NCBI GenBank assembly: GCA_036003045.1
Contig: DASYSS010000028.1
Coordinates: 62,001-126,000 of the forward strand
Length of the DNA stretch: 64,000 bases
Source: Gemmatimonadaceae bacterium
GTDB taxonomy: Bacteria > Gemmatimonadota > Gemmatimonadetes > Gemmatimonadales > Gemmatimonadaceae
Direction: 5' to 3'
In this document: positions 27,389 through 35,720 of the stretch, piece by piece
Position numbering within the stretch: the stretch's first letter is position 1
Layout: every line of letters begins with the position of its first letter
Program-made: the position numbers and the translations under genes
The notes under the pieces: model-generated
What the model was told of the DNA's origin: nothing
The model's database searches: none
What the model saw: only the letters and a program-made list of their open reading frames with translations

Positions 27389-27979
27389 GTGATCCATCCC
27401 CGCCCCGTCGTCCTCGATGGCAACGGCATTCGTCTCGAACCTCTCCACCAGGACCACCGCGCAGGTCTCGCGACGGCGGCGGCCGACGGAAATCTCTGGG
27501 AGATCTGGTACACATCGGTTCCGGCGCCCGACCAGGTGGCGGCCTACATCGAAACCGCACTCTCCGGCCAGCGCGAAGGGCACATGCTTCCGTGGGCCGT
27601 GCGCGACACGAACAGCGGCGACATCATCGGCAGTACACGATACCATGACATCGTCGCGCCGATCGACCGCGTGGAGATCGGCTGGACGTGGTACGCGGCG
27701 CGCTTTCAGCGCACGCACGTCAACACGACGTGCAAGCTCCTTCTGCTGACGCACGCGTTCGAGACGCTCGAGTGCGCCGTCGTCGGCCTGCGCACCGACA
27801 ACTTCAACTTCGCTTCACAGCGCGCGATCGAGCGGCTCGGCGCGCGGAAGGACGGCGTTCTCCGCCATCACATGGCGCGCCGAGACGGAACGGCGAGGGA
27901 TACGCACCAGTACAGCATCATCGCTCCGGAGTGGAGCGACGTGAAGAGACATTTGTTGCTACGGTTGGCGCGACGGTAG
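27389..27979 (+). CDS. GNAT-family N-acetyltransferase (RimJ/RimL type)
   Basis: 196 aa from GTG 27389. The pattern GNGIRLEPLHQDHRAGL at the N-terminus, IGSTRYHDI and VEIGWTWYAARFQRTHVNTT in the middle and VVGLRTDNFNFASQRAIERL GARKDGVLRHH-type motif near the end match RimJ/RimL-type GNAT enzymes, which move an acetyl group from acetyl-CoA to an amino group. The loop QRTHVN replaces the more usual Gly-rich pyrophosphate loop (QRTGVN), as in many members of this subgroup. Substrate unknown. Confidence 0.85.
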   Translation: MIHPRPVVLDGNGIRLEPLHQDHRAGLATAAADGNLWEIWYTSVPAPDQVAAYIETALSGQREGHMLPWAVRDTNSGDIIGSTRYHDIVAPIDRVEIGWTWYAARFQRTHVNTTCKLLLLTHAFETLECAVVGLRTDNFNFASQRAIERLGARKDGVLRHHMARRDGTARDTHQYSIIAPEWSDVKRHLLLRLARR

Positions 27980-27984
27980 CGGCG

Positions 27985-28236
27985 GGATGAGAACTGCCGA
28001 AAGCCGACACTGCCTGCAGACCGAAACTGCCGAACTCCGAAACTGCCGAGGGCCGAAGGGGCGAAACTGCCGAGGGCCGACACCGCCGAAAGCCGAAGTC
28101 GGCTAAGGCCGAACGTAGTTTTTCGGAGTTCGGGAGTCTCGGAGTCTCGAAAGTTTCGAGTGTGGACGTTTCGGAGTTCGGCAGTTCGGAGTTTGGCCGT
28201 CTCGGACGTGGGAAGTCTCGGTGTCCGGAAGTCTCG
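27985..28236. repeat. Cluster of short direct and inverted repeats (CGAAACTGCCGA)
   Basis: Three exact copies of CGAAACTGCCGA occur at 28022-28033, 28038-28049 and 28062-28073, with degraded copies around them. A 17-nt stretch at 28027-28043 (CTGCCGAACTCCGAAAC) recurs as its exact reverse complement at 28168-28184. The second half (28110-28236) is the TCGGAGTC-type reverse of the first, so the whole block is a large imperfect inverted repeat between the convergent GNAT and peroxiredoxin genes. It has no coding sequence I can support. Confidence 0.75.
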
Positions 28237-28237
28237 C

Positions 28238-28723
28238 TCAAGTTCTAGCTTTTTCCACGGCCAAGAACTTCGCGACTTCTTCCCCATGTCCTTCGGGTTT
28301 CACCTTCTCGAAGACCCGGGAGACCCTGCCCGACGCATCGATGACGAACGTGGTCCGCAAAATTCCCATGTACTTCTTCCCGAACATCGACTTCTCGCCC
28401 CACGCGCCGTACTTCACGGCGATCGCGTGATCGACGTCGGCGATGAGCGTGTAGGGAAGGTCGTACTTCTTCTTGAACTTCTGATGTGATTTCGGCGAGT
28501 CGGGGCTCACTCCGATCACCACCGCGTCGAGTCCCTCGAACCGAGGGAGGGTGTCCCGAAAGGAACACGCCTCGACCGTTCACCCAGGGGTATCGTCCTT
28601 GGGATAAAAGAACAGGACCACCGTCTGTCCGTGAAAGGACGAGAGCTTGAGGGTCTCCCCGCTGTCCGTGATTCCCGAGAAGTCCGGGGCGCGTCCGCCC
28701 TCGAGATCGCCCGCGGCGCTCAT
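28238..28723 (-). CDS. Candidate selenocysteine peroxiredoxin (BCP/PrxQ type), in-frame TGA
   Basis: One frame from ATG 28723 to TGA 28240-28238 encodes 161 residues, interrupted only by a TGA at 28582-28580 (codon 48). Around it the protein reads VVLFFYPKDDTPG, then the TGA, then TVEACSFRD: the BCP active site DTPGCT with the peroxidatic Cys codon replaced by TGA. Both sides match BCP over the full length (APDFSGITDSGETLKLSSF; GVSPDSPKSHQKFKKKYDLP; YGAWGEKSMFGKKYMGILRT; FVIDASGRVSRVFEKVKPEG), Arg123 is kept and the resolving Cys53 is present five residues after codon 48. BCP proteins reduce peroxides with thioredoxin. The best reading is Sec at 48. A sequencing error or a fresh nonsense mutation are the alternatives. 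The ATG overlaps the argF stop (ATGA). Confidence 0.85.
28551..28568 (-). promoter_or_regulatory. Candidate bacterial SECIS hairpin
   Basis: GTGTTCC-TTTC-GGGACAC folds into a 7-bp stem (one T-G wobble) with a 4-nt loop. It starts 12 nt after the TGA and the loop begins at +19, inside the 16-37 nt window known for bacterial SECIS elements. The loop lacks the G in its first two positions that the consensus usually has, so the call is tentative. A second, 6-bp hairpin (CCCTCG-GTT-CGAGGG, 28533-28547) has a G-first loop but at +39, slightly too far. Confidence 0.45.
28580..28582 (-). other. In-frame TGA at the peroxidatic position, probable selenocysteine codon
   Basis: The minus-strand codon is TGA, in frame with the start 47 codons upstream and with the conserved C-terminal half. 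It replaces the TGC/TGT expected for the catalytic Cys of a BCP-type peroxiredoxin. No other stop or frameshift occurs in the 161-codon frame. Confidence 0.8.
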
Positions 28724-29643
28724 GCCAGCGCTTCTCCGCCCATCAGGGCGGCCATGACCGCCTTCTGTACATGGAGGCGATTCTCGGCTTCGTCCCAGAC
28801 GCGGCTCTGCGGACCGTCGATCACGTCGGCCGAAACCTCTTCGCCACGGTGCGCGGGGAGGCAGTGCAGGAAGATCGCCTTCTTGTCGGCCGCTTTCATG
28901 AGTGATGGGCTCACCGTGAATCCTTTGAACGCTCGCTCGCGCTCCTTCTGCTCCTGCTCCTGCCCCATCGACGCCCAGACGTCGGTGCTGATGACGTGCG
29001 CGCCTTCCGCCGCTTCGGTGGGATCACGCAGAACACGTACCTTCGCCGCCTTCTGCGCCCGAGCGAGGAGATGGTCGGCGGGTTCGTAGCCCTTCGGGCA
29101 CGCGAGGTCGAGGTCGAACCCGAAGCGGTAGGCCGCGTTGATCCACGAGTTCGCCATGTTGTTTCCGTCACCGATCCACGCGTACTTCTTGTCGGCGATC
29201 TGCCCTCCGAATTCCGCGCGAACCGTGAGGAGATCGGCGAGCACCTGGCACGGGTGCAGCATGTCCGTGAGCCCGTTGATGACGGGCACATCCGCGTATT
29301 TCGCCAGCTCCTCGATGTCCTGGTGCGCGAACGTCCGAATCATGATGCCGTCGACGTATCGCGACAGCACGCGCGCGGTGTCCGCGATCGGCTCGCCGCG
29401 GCCGAGCTGCACGTCGCGCGGCGAGAGAAAGAGCGCGTGCCCGCCGAGCTGGAAGGTCCCGACCTCGAACGAGACGCGGGTGCGCGTGCTCGCCTTCATG
29501 AAGATCATGGCGAGCGTCTTTCCCTCGAGCGGACGCTTCTTGTATTTGCCCGCGCGCATCGACTCGGCGAGCGCGAACAGCCCGTCGAGCTGCGCGCGGG
29601 TGAAATCCGGAATGGCGAGAAAATCGGTGGGCAGCCTGGACAT
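28720..29643 (-). CDS. argF: Ornithine carbamoyltransferase
   Basis: 307 aa, the usual length for anabolic OTC. Converts ornithine and carbamoyl phosphate to citrulline in arginine synthesis, cytoplasmic trimer. Carbamoyl-phosphate motif STRTR at 52-56, HPCQ at 130-133, ornithine-binding DVWASMG at 221-227 and HCLPAHRG at 260-267 with the catalytic Cys at 261. No other arg gene is adjacent, so it is separated from the rest of the pathway. Its stop overlaps the start of the candidate selenoperoxiredoxin (ATGA at 28720-28723), which suggests one mRNA and coupled translation. Confidence 0.95.
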   Translation of the reverse strand: MSRLPTDFLAIPDFTRAQLDGLFALAESMRAGKYKKRPLEGKTLAMIFMKASTRTRVSFEVGTFQLGGHALFLSPRDVQLGRGEPIADTARVLSRYVDGIMIRTFAHQDIEELAKYADVPVINGLTDMLHPCQVLADLLTVRAEFGGQIADKKYAWIGDGNNMANSWINAAYRFGFDLDLACPKGYEPADHLLARAQKAAKVRVLRDPTEAAEGAHVISTDVWASMGQEQEQKERERAFKGFTVSPSLMKAADKKAIFLHCLPAHRGEEVSADVIDGPQSRVWDEAENRLHVQKAVMAALMGGEALA

Positions 29644-29687
29644 GCGCGGAAATTAACGCGCACCGCCAGCGCCCCGGGCTCGGCCTC

Positions 29688-31229
29688 CTATGGAGTCTTC
29701 GCCCGGTCGGACCTGATCACCACTTTCCCGCCCCAGCGGATCGCGACGGACCAGAGAAAGTCCGTCTTGAGGACCGGCATGCGATACGGCAGGCCGGAGA
29801 CTGGCTGCGTGAAGACGACGGTGTCGCCGGCGCTCACGTTCATGTCATTGCCGTAGGGCGCGCCGGTGGCCGCGACGGTGTCTCCCTTGGGGTCCATGTA
29901 GAAGCCCACCGACGCTCGGCGATGACAGGACATGCAATTCGTCGTCACGCCGGTCCAGAAGACGGAATCGGTCGGTTTGCCGCCCGGCTTGGGGAGGTAG
30001 CCGGACAAGCTCGACTCGAGATATGGATTGTACGCGATGTTCTGAGCCCCGTTGTTCCGCATCATGTAATACGCGACGGTCATGTTGTAGTGGTTCCATG
30101 GCGCCGGGATCGTCGACGGCCGGTCCCTTCCGAAGTGCGGGTCCTGCGGATTGATGGACCACCAGTACGATTGCCATGTCCAGTTCGGGATCTCCTTTCC
30201 TGTGACGTGCATCGCCATCAACAGGCCGATGTTCCCCGGGCGAACTGCCTGAATCACCGCCTGGAAGCTCGTGTCGTTCGCGACGCCGATGAAGTCGCCA
30301 TTCGCCGCGCCGAACTGGGTGAACGCGATCGAGTCCTCTTTCGTGATTCGGATCCAGTAGAACGCCGACAGCGGCACCACCAGGCATTTCTTGTAGCCCT
30401 CATTGTTCACGGGCAACCAGACCGAATCACCCGGCTGCAGCTTCCCAGTGGGGTCGACCGCGACGGCCTGGCGCCAGGTCGATGCGATCGGGTTCGCCGA
30501 ATCGGTCGTCGCTCTGGAGCTGTCGCCGAACCAGTAGGGGACCGCGGTCACCTCCGTTCCCGAGATGAACTGATAGACCGGCTTGAGCACGAACGACATC
30601 CGGTCGGTCGAGTCGGGCGACGTGAGGATCGCGCGGGAAGCAGTCGGCGTCCTCCGCTTCTCGAACGCAACGTTCGTGTCCGAGAGGGTCTGTGCCTTGT
30701 TCAACTTGTTCTCATAGATGAACGAGGCGGTCGACAGCGTGAAGCGGTTGAACGCGAACACTCGCTCGGCGTGGACGTACGGAAGATTGTCCATTCGCCC
30801 GCGGGGCACCGGCGCCAACCGGGGGACGTCTCTCCGCGCACCGAACTGGACCACTCCGCGCTTCGACCGAGCGAAGAGGGTCGTCTGAGTAGTCTCCTCG
30901 AAGATCTCGTATCCCGAGAACCACGTCTGCCAGACGGGCATCTGATTGAACCGCGTGGCCGTCGTGATCGACTGCCAGATGTCCCAGCCGTGTGCGCGGA
31001 TGGCGACATCGTTGTTCGCGGCGATCCACGATTGAATCGTCGCGTTTGGGGACGGATACGTCCGGACGGCTGGCGGCGCAGTGTACCGGTACGAGTCGGC
31101 GGGCGCACCCGGATTGTGAGAGGCGTCCGCCGACCGCGGTGGGTTGCCGCCGCACGCGGCGACGATCGTGATCGCAACCGACAAAGCGAGTAGGACGACA
31201 GATGAGGTTCCTGCGCGTCTGTTCTTCAT
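29688..31229 (-). CDS. Monohaem cytochrome c-like exported lipoprotein
   Basis: 513 aa. Signal with lipobox VAAC (ALSVAITIVAACGG), so a probable outer-membrane or periplasmic lipoprotein. One c-type haem site CMSCH near residue 432, in TNCMSCHRRASVGFYMDPKG, with no second CxxCH. The rest is a long beta-rich region (WDIWQSITTATRFNQMPVWQ, NWTWQSYWWSINPQDPHFG, NHYNMTVAYYMMRN) that I cannot place in a named enzyme class; similar proteins are annotated only as cytochrome c family. It could be an electron-transfer or oxidase subunit, but no partner is next to it. Confidence 0.72.
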   Translation of the reverse strand: MKNRRAGTSSVVLLALSVAITIVAACGGNPPRSADASHNPGAPADSYRYTAPPAVRTYPSPNATIQSWIAANNDVAIRAHGWDIWQSITTATRFNQMPVWQTWFSGYEIFEETTQTTLFARSKRGVVQFGARRDVPRLAPVPRGRMDNLPYVHAERVFAFNRFTLSTASFIYENKLNKAQTLSDTNVAFEKRRTPTASRAILTSPDSTDRMSFVLKPVYQFISGTEVTAVPYWFGDSSRATTDSANPIASTWRQAVAVDPTGKLQPGDSVWLPVNNEGYKKCLVVPLSAFYWIRITKEDSIAFTQFGAANGDFIGVANDTSFQAVIQAVRPGNIGLLMAMHVTGKEIPNWTWQSYWWSINPQDPHFGRDRPSTIPAPWNHYNMTVAYYMMRNNGAQNIAYNPYLESSLSGYLPKPGGKPTDSVFWTGVTTNCMSCHRRASVGFYMDPKGDTVAATGAPYGNDMNVSAGDTVVFTQPVSGLPYRMPVLKTDFLWSVAIRWGGKVVIRSDRAKTP

Positions 31230-31286
31230 CGCTCCCTCGTTGAGGATGATCCGTCCGCAGCCCTGGAGGCCACGTGGGGGGGGGGA

Positions 31287-33686
31287 CTACCGCTTCAACC
31301 CGAGCTGCCTCGCGAGCTGTTTGAATCGCGGATCCTGCGAGATGTAGGGGAAGCTGTCGAAGTAGAAGAGCTGGGAGAGCTGTCCCTCTCCGTTGGCGAG
31401 CGCGTAGTCGAGCCACCGGAACGCGGACGCGCCGTCGTGGAGGCGGTCGTAGATACGCGCGGTGTAGACGCCGGACACCGGACGGCTCTTGGAAATCGAA
31501 TCGATGCGCTGGGCGACGGCGAGCGCTGCGGCGCGGTTGCCCGTTTCGGCGTACACCTCGCCGAGGTAGTCCAGCACGAGCGTGCTCGAGGGGTTGAGCT
31601 GCACCGCACGCTTCGCTTCGGCGACCGCCTCGTCGCCGGCGCCGCTGTGTGCCAGCGCAATCGACAGCCACGCATGAGGAAAGTAGTAATCGGGATCGAG
31701 CGCCACGGCGGCGCGGAGGGGCGGAATTGCTTCGGCGTAGTGGGCCAGCCCCACGCGCACGATCCCGACGGCTTGGGCCATCGGGGGCGAGAGAGGGTCC
31801 AGCTCCTGCGCCCGACGCGCTTCCGATTCCGCTCGTGCGGAGTCGGTGCCGATGAGCATCAACGAATAGAAGTAGTGGGCCGACGGATACGACGGGTCGA
31901 GGGCGACGGCGCGATCGTACTCGGCCGCGGCGCCCGCGAAGTCGCGGTGGGACAAGAAGAGAACCGTCGCCAGCGAGGTGTGCGCGTCGGCCAGCGTCGA
32001 GTCCAGGGCGAGCGCGCGTCGCGCCGCGGCCTCGCCCTGCGCGAACGCTTCCTTCGGCACCGCATAGAGGTTGAGCGCCTGCAGCAGATAGTCGTCGGCC
32101 AGGCCGGACCAGGCGCGCGCGTAGAGCGGATCGCGGTCTACGGCCTTGCGGAACCAGTTCGTCGCGTCGTCCAGCGCATGGGGCGTGCGCATGTCCACGG
32201 CGTGGCGGCCGCGCAGATACATCTCGTACGCGTCGACGTCGCCGGTCGAGCGGGGCACGATTGCGCGCTGATCCGTCAACTGGATCTTCACGGCGGCGAC
32301 GATGGCTTCGGCGATCTGTTCCTGCATCGCGAACACGTCGCTCACGTTCTTGTCGTAGGTCTCGTTCCAGATGATGCTGCCGTTCGAGACGTTCACGAGG
32401 TCGACCGAGACGCGCACGTGGTCGCCGGCCTTTCGAACCGCGCCCTCCAGGACGGCGTCGACGCCCAGCGCGCGCCCCATCTTCTTGATGTCGGTCCCCT
32501 GGTTCTTGACCGCGTACGACGATGCACGCGCGGCAACGCGCAGCTGCTTGATCGCCGCGAGCGCGCCCATCAGCTCGTCCGTCATTCCGGCGCTGAAGTA
32601 TTCCTGGTCCTTGTCGGCGCTCTCGTTGGTGAACGGAAGGACGGCGATCGAACGCGGCGGTGACGCGGCGGCGGCGCGCGACCGATAGCCGCGGGCCAGC
32701 TGGGCGGTGACGACCGCCGCCGCGAAGACCGCGACCATCGCCAGCACGCGGCGGCGCCGTCTCGCCCGCGCGGCGACCGGCGGCGACGTCGTCGCGACCG
32801 GCACCGTCGTCGCCACATCGGTCGAGGCGCCGTCTCCCGCGTACGGCGCCAGGCGTGAGAGCGCTTCCGCGAACGCCGCCGTCGACGGGAAACGGTCGGC
32901 CGGGTGTCTGGCCAACGCGCGCTCGATGATCGCGTCGAGTGCCGGCGATACGGTTGGCCGCAGCCGGCGTGCGCTCGGCACCGGATCCGAGAGACGCTTC
33001 GCGATGACAGCCTGCAGCGTTCTGCCGACGTACGGCGGCTCGCCGGTGAGCATCTCGTACAACACGGAGCCAAGGCTGTAGACGTCGGTGCGCGCGTCGA
33101 GCGGTTCGCCGGTGGATTGCTCGGGGCTCATGTAGAGCGCCGTGCCGACGGCCATGCCGGTTCTGGTCAGCGACTCGCCGCCGGCCGACTCCGTGCTCTT
33201 TGCCAACCCGAAGTCGGTGACGATCGCGCTCCCACCGCTGAACAGAATGTTCTCCGGTTTGATGTCGCGATGAATGACACCGTGCTCGTGCGCGTACGTG
33301 AGGGCGCCCGCGACCTCGATGGCGATGCGCACCGAGTCGCCGATCGGGAGGCTGTGCTCGCGATCGAGACGGTCGCGAAGCGAGTGCCCGTCGAGCACCG
33401 GCATGGTGAACCAGAGGGCGCCGTCGTGCTCGCCCGAGTCGAGCAACGGCACGATGTGCGGATGCGTCAGCTTCGCGGCGACGGCGATTTCCCGCTGAAA
33501 CCGGTCGCTCCCTACGCCGTGCGAGATTTCCGGACTGAGAACCTTGATGGCGACTTCCCGCTGGTATCGCGCGTCTCGCGCGAGATATACGGTTGCCATC
33601 CCGCCGTGGCCGAGCTCACGCACGATCTGGTAGCGGTCGTGCGAGAATCCGGGCGGCGGCGGACTACCGTCGGGCGGATCGATCAC
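31287..33686 (-). CDS. Ser/Thr protein kinase with TolB-like and TPR domains
   Basis: 799 aa. Kinase domain at ~18-280: Gly-rich loop GHGGMATV (26-33), Lys48, HRDIKPEN with catalytic Asp141, DFG at 158-160, SPEQ in the activation segment. A single membrane helix at 313-332 (VLAMVAVFAAAVVTAQLA), then a TolB/FlgO-like domain at ~345-460 (SIAVLPFTNESADKDQEYFS, MTDELMGALAAIKQLRVAAR, VDAVLEGAVRKAGDHVRVSV), then TPR repeats to the end. This layout is common in Acidobacteriota/Gemmatimonadota kinases. Target unknown. Its start overlaps the upstream gene by 23 nt. Confidence 0.92.
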   Translation of the reverse strand: MIDPPDGSPPPPGFSHDRYQIVRELGHGGMATVYLARDARYQREVAIKVLSPEISHGVGSDRFQREIAVAAKLTHPHIVPLLDSGEHDGALWFTMPVLDGHSLRDRLDREHSLPIGDSVRIAIEVAGALTYAHEHGVIHRDIKPENILFSGGSAIVTDFGLAKSTESAGGESLTRTGMAVGTALYMSPEQSTGEPLDARTDVYSLGSVLYEMLTGEPPYVGRTLQAVIAKRLSDPVPSARRLRPTVSPALDAIIERALARHPADRFPSTAAFAEALSRLAPYAGDGASTDVATTVPVATTSPPVAARARRRRRVLAMVAVFAAAVVTAQLARGYRSRAAAASPPRSIAVLPFTNESADKDQEYFSAGMTDELMGALAAIKQLRVAARASSYAVKNQGTDIKKMGRALGVDAVLEGAVRKAGDHVRVSVDLVNVSNGSIIWNETYDKNVSDVFAMQEQIAEAIVAAVKIQLTDQRAIVPRSTGDVDAYEMYLRGRHAVDMRTPHALDDATNWFRKAVDRDPLYARAWSGLADDYLLQALNLYAVPKEAFAQGEAAARRALALDSTLADAHTSLATVLFLSHRDFAGAAAEYDRAVALDPSYPSAHYFYSLMLIGTDSARAESEARRAQELDPLSPPMAQAVGIVRVGLAHYAEAIPPLRAAVALDPDYYFPHAWLSIALAHSGAGDEAVAEAKRAVQLNPSSTLVLDYLGEVYAETGNRAAALAVAQRIDSISKSRPVSGVYTARIYDRLHDGASAFRWLDYALANGEGQLSQLFYFDSFPYISQDPRFKQLARQLGLKR

Positions 33687-34098
33687 GACGCTTCGTTCCG
33701 GGGTAATAGCCGTGGATCTCGACCTGGCCCCGGTTCGTGTGCGAGGTCAGATCGTTCATGAAGAGCGTCACGGTGAGATTGCGGTCGATCGGCATCGGCA
33801 GCCAGAACGCCTGCGAGTTGCTCGTCTTGCTGCCGCCCGCGGGGTCGCCCGCGACGAGCATCGAAAACCAGTTCTGTCGCTCGGCCCCCACACGCGACTC
33901 GAAGTGCCAGTAGGCGAACGGCGAGTTCACGCCGGTCAGGATCGTCCACGCGAAGACGAGAATTCCGCCGGCGCCGGCGGGAACGACGGTCGGCGGAATC
34001 CGGAACGTCACCGACCCTTGGCGAAACGGAAGCACGCCTAAGATTGCGGCCTTATTCTCGTTCGGTTCGACGGAGACCCACGGCGCGATGCCGGCCAC
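33664..34098 (-). CDS. Hypothetical protein overlapping the kinase start
   Basis: 144 aa, no signal or membrane helix that I trust, with a beta-rich pattern (GSVTFRIPPTVVPAGAGGIL, FAWTILTGVNSPFAYWHFES, DRNLTVTLFMNDLTSHTNRG) and a Lys/Arg tail. It has strong third-position GC, so it looks real. Its last 23 nt overlap the Ser/Thr kinase gene in another frame, so the two are probably co-translated and it could be a partner or substrate. The family is not recognised. Confidence 0.6.
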   Translation of the reverse strand: MAGIAPWVSVEPNENKAAILGVLPFRQGSVTFRIPPTVVPAGAGGILVFAWTILTGVNSPFAYWHFESRVGAERQNWFSMLVAGDPAGGSKTSNSQAFWLPMPIDRNLTVTLFMNDLTSHTNRGQVEIHGYYPGTKRRDRSARR

Positions 34099-34178
34099 TC
34101 GGAGGCTCTAAGGGGGCGAGAGGAGAGACGCCCGAAGATGGCTGGCGGCGATGCCGGCCGCCAGCCCGAACGCGGAAA

Positions 34179-35717
34179 TTAGAGGATGTATTTTCGCAGA
34201 TCTTCGTCTTCGACGATCGCCTTGAGGCGGTCCCGCACGACTGTGCCGTCCACCGAGATCGCGTCCTTGCCGCGATCGGGAAGCTCGAACAGCACGTCCT
34301 CGAGCAACGTCGTCATGACCGTGTGAAGACGGCGCGCGCCGATGTTCTCCATCCGCTCGTTCACCAGCGCGGCGATGCGGGCGATCTCGGCGATGCCGCT
34401 CTCGGCGAAATCCAGCTTCGCCCCCTCGGCTTCGACGAGGGCCGCGTACTGTTTCGTCAACGCGTTCTCCGGCTCGGTCATGATCCGCACGAAATCTTTC
34501 TCGGTGAGCGGCTTCAACTCGACGCGAATCGGGAAGCGGCCCTGCAGCTCGGGAATGAGGTCGCTCGGCTTCGAGACGTGAAACGCCCCGGCGGCGATGA
34601 AGAGGACGTGGTCGGTCTTCACCATGCCGTATTTCGTCTGGACGTTGGAGCCCTCGACGATCGGCAGCAGGTCGCGCTGCACGCCTTCCCGCGAGACGTC
34701 CGGCCCGCCCATTTGCGACCGTTCGCCCGCGATCTTGTCGATCTCGTCGAGGAAGATGATGCCCAGCTTCTCGACGCGGTCGAGCGCGTCGGCGGTGACG
34801 TCCTCCAAGTCGATCAACTTTTCGAGCTCTTGCTCGAACAGTATCCGCCGCGCCTCGGAGATCTTGACCGTGCGCTTCTTCTTGCGCTTCGGCAGCATCT
34901 CCTTGAGCATGTCGGCGAAGTTGTCCATCCCTTCCGGCGCGCCCTGCGAGGCGAGCACGTCGAACATCGGCGCCGCCTGCGGCGTCACTTCGACTTCGAC
35001 TTCACGGTCCTCGAGGCGTCCATCGATGAGGAGCTGCTTGAGCTTGTCCCGCGTCCGCTTGTAGCGCTCCTGGGCGACGTCCACCGTTTCCTTCGTGACG
35101 GTTCCGGCGCCCGAAACGAGGAACACACCGAGCGCGTCGTCCACGGCCGACGCCGACGGGGATGGAGCCGGACGCGGGGGAGGCTCAGGCTTTTCCTGCG
35201 CTACGCCGTCGCCAGGCGTCGCACCCGCGGCCTGCGAAGCGGCGGCGGCCGGCGCCTGGGTGCCGGGCGGCGGCAGCAGCAGATCGAGGAGCCGCTCGTC
35301 CACGCGCTCGTGGGCGAGGTCCTCGACCTCGGCCTCCCGCTCGCTGCGCACCATGTCGATCGCGCTCTCGACCAGGTCGCGCACCATCGACTCCACGTCG
35401 CGGCCGACGTAGCCGACTTCGGTGAATTTGGAGGCCTCGACCTTGATGAACGGCGCGCCCGCCAATTTGGCCAAGCGGCGCGCGATCTCCGTCTTCCCGA
35501 CGCCCGTGGGCCCGATGAGGATGATGTTGTTCGGCGAGATCTCTTCGCGAATCGCGTCGGGGGCGCGCTGGCGCCGCCAGCGGTTTCGGAGGGCGATGGC
35601 GACCGCTTTCTTCGCGTCGGCCTGGCCGACGATGTATCGGTCCAGCTCCGCGGCGATCTGGCGGGGGGTGAGGTCGGCGAGGCGCGCGAGCGCCTGCTGA
35701 GTGCGACTGGACGGCAT
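34179..35717 (-). CDS. hslU: HslU, ATPase subunit of the HslUV protease
   Basis: 512 aa, longer than the ~445 aa E. coli form because of a larger I-domain. AAA+ unfoldase that feeds substrate into HslV. N-terminal DRYIVGQADAKKAVAIALRN, Walker A GPTGVGKT at 69-76, Walker B GIIFLDEIDKIAG, sensor region GRFPIRVELKPLTEKDFVRI and the C-terminal DLRKYIL that docks in HslV. The I-domain includes a Pro/Ala-rich and acidic stretch (PPPGTQAPAAAASQAAGAT). Its ATG is 3 nt after the hslV stop, so hslV-hslU is a tight operon. Confidence 0.95.
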   Translation of the reverse strand: MPSSRTQQALARLADLTPRQIAAELDRYIVGQADAKKAVAIALRNRWRRQRAPDAIREEISPNNIILIGPTGVGKTEIARRLAKLAGAPFIKVEASKFTEVGYVGRDVESMVRDLVESAIDMVRSEREAEVEDLAHERVDERLLDLLLPPPGTQAPAAAASQAAGATPGDGVAQEKPEPPPRPAPSPSASAVDDALGVFLVSGAGTVTKETVDVAQERYKRTRDKLKQLLIDGRLEDREVEVEVTPQAAPMFDVLASQGAPEGMDNFADMLKEMLPKRKKKRTVKISEARRILFEQELEKLIDLEDVTADALDRVEKLGIIFLDEIDKIAGERSQMGGPDVSREGVQRDLLPIVEGSNVQTKYGMVKTDHVLFIAAGAFHVSKPSDLIPELQGRFPIRVELKPLTEKDFVRIMTEPENALTKQYAALVEAEGAKLDFAESGIAEIARIAALVNERMENIGARRLHTVMTTLLEDVLFELPDRGKDAISVDGTVVRDRLKAIVEDEDLRKYIL

Positions 35718-35720
35718 CGA

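Noticed and set aside
28238-28522. Peroxiredoxin starting at the downstream GTG as a 94-aa protein
   Set aside because: It would lack the active site and half the fold; the upstream half is in the same frame with family motifs, so read-through of TGA is a better explanation.
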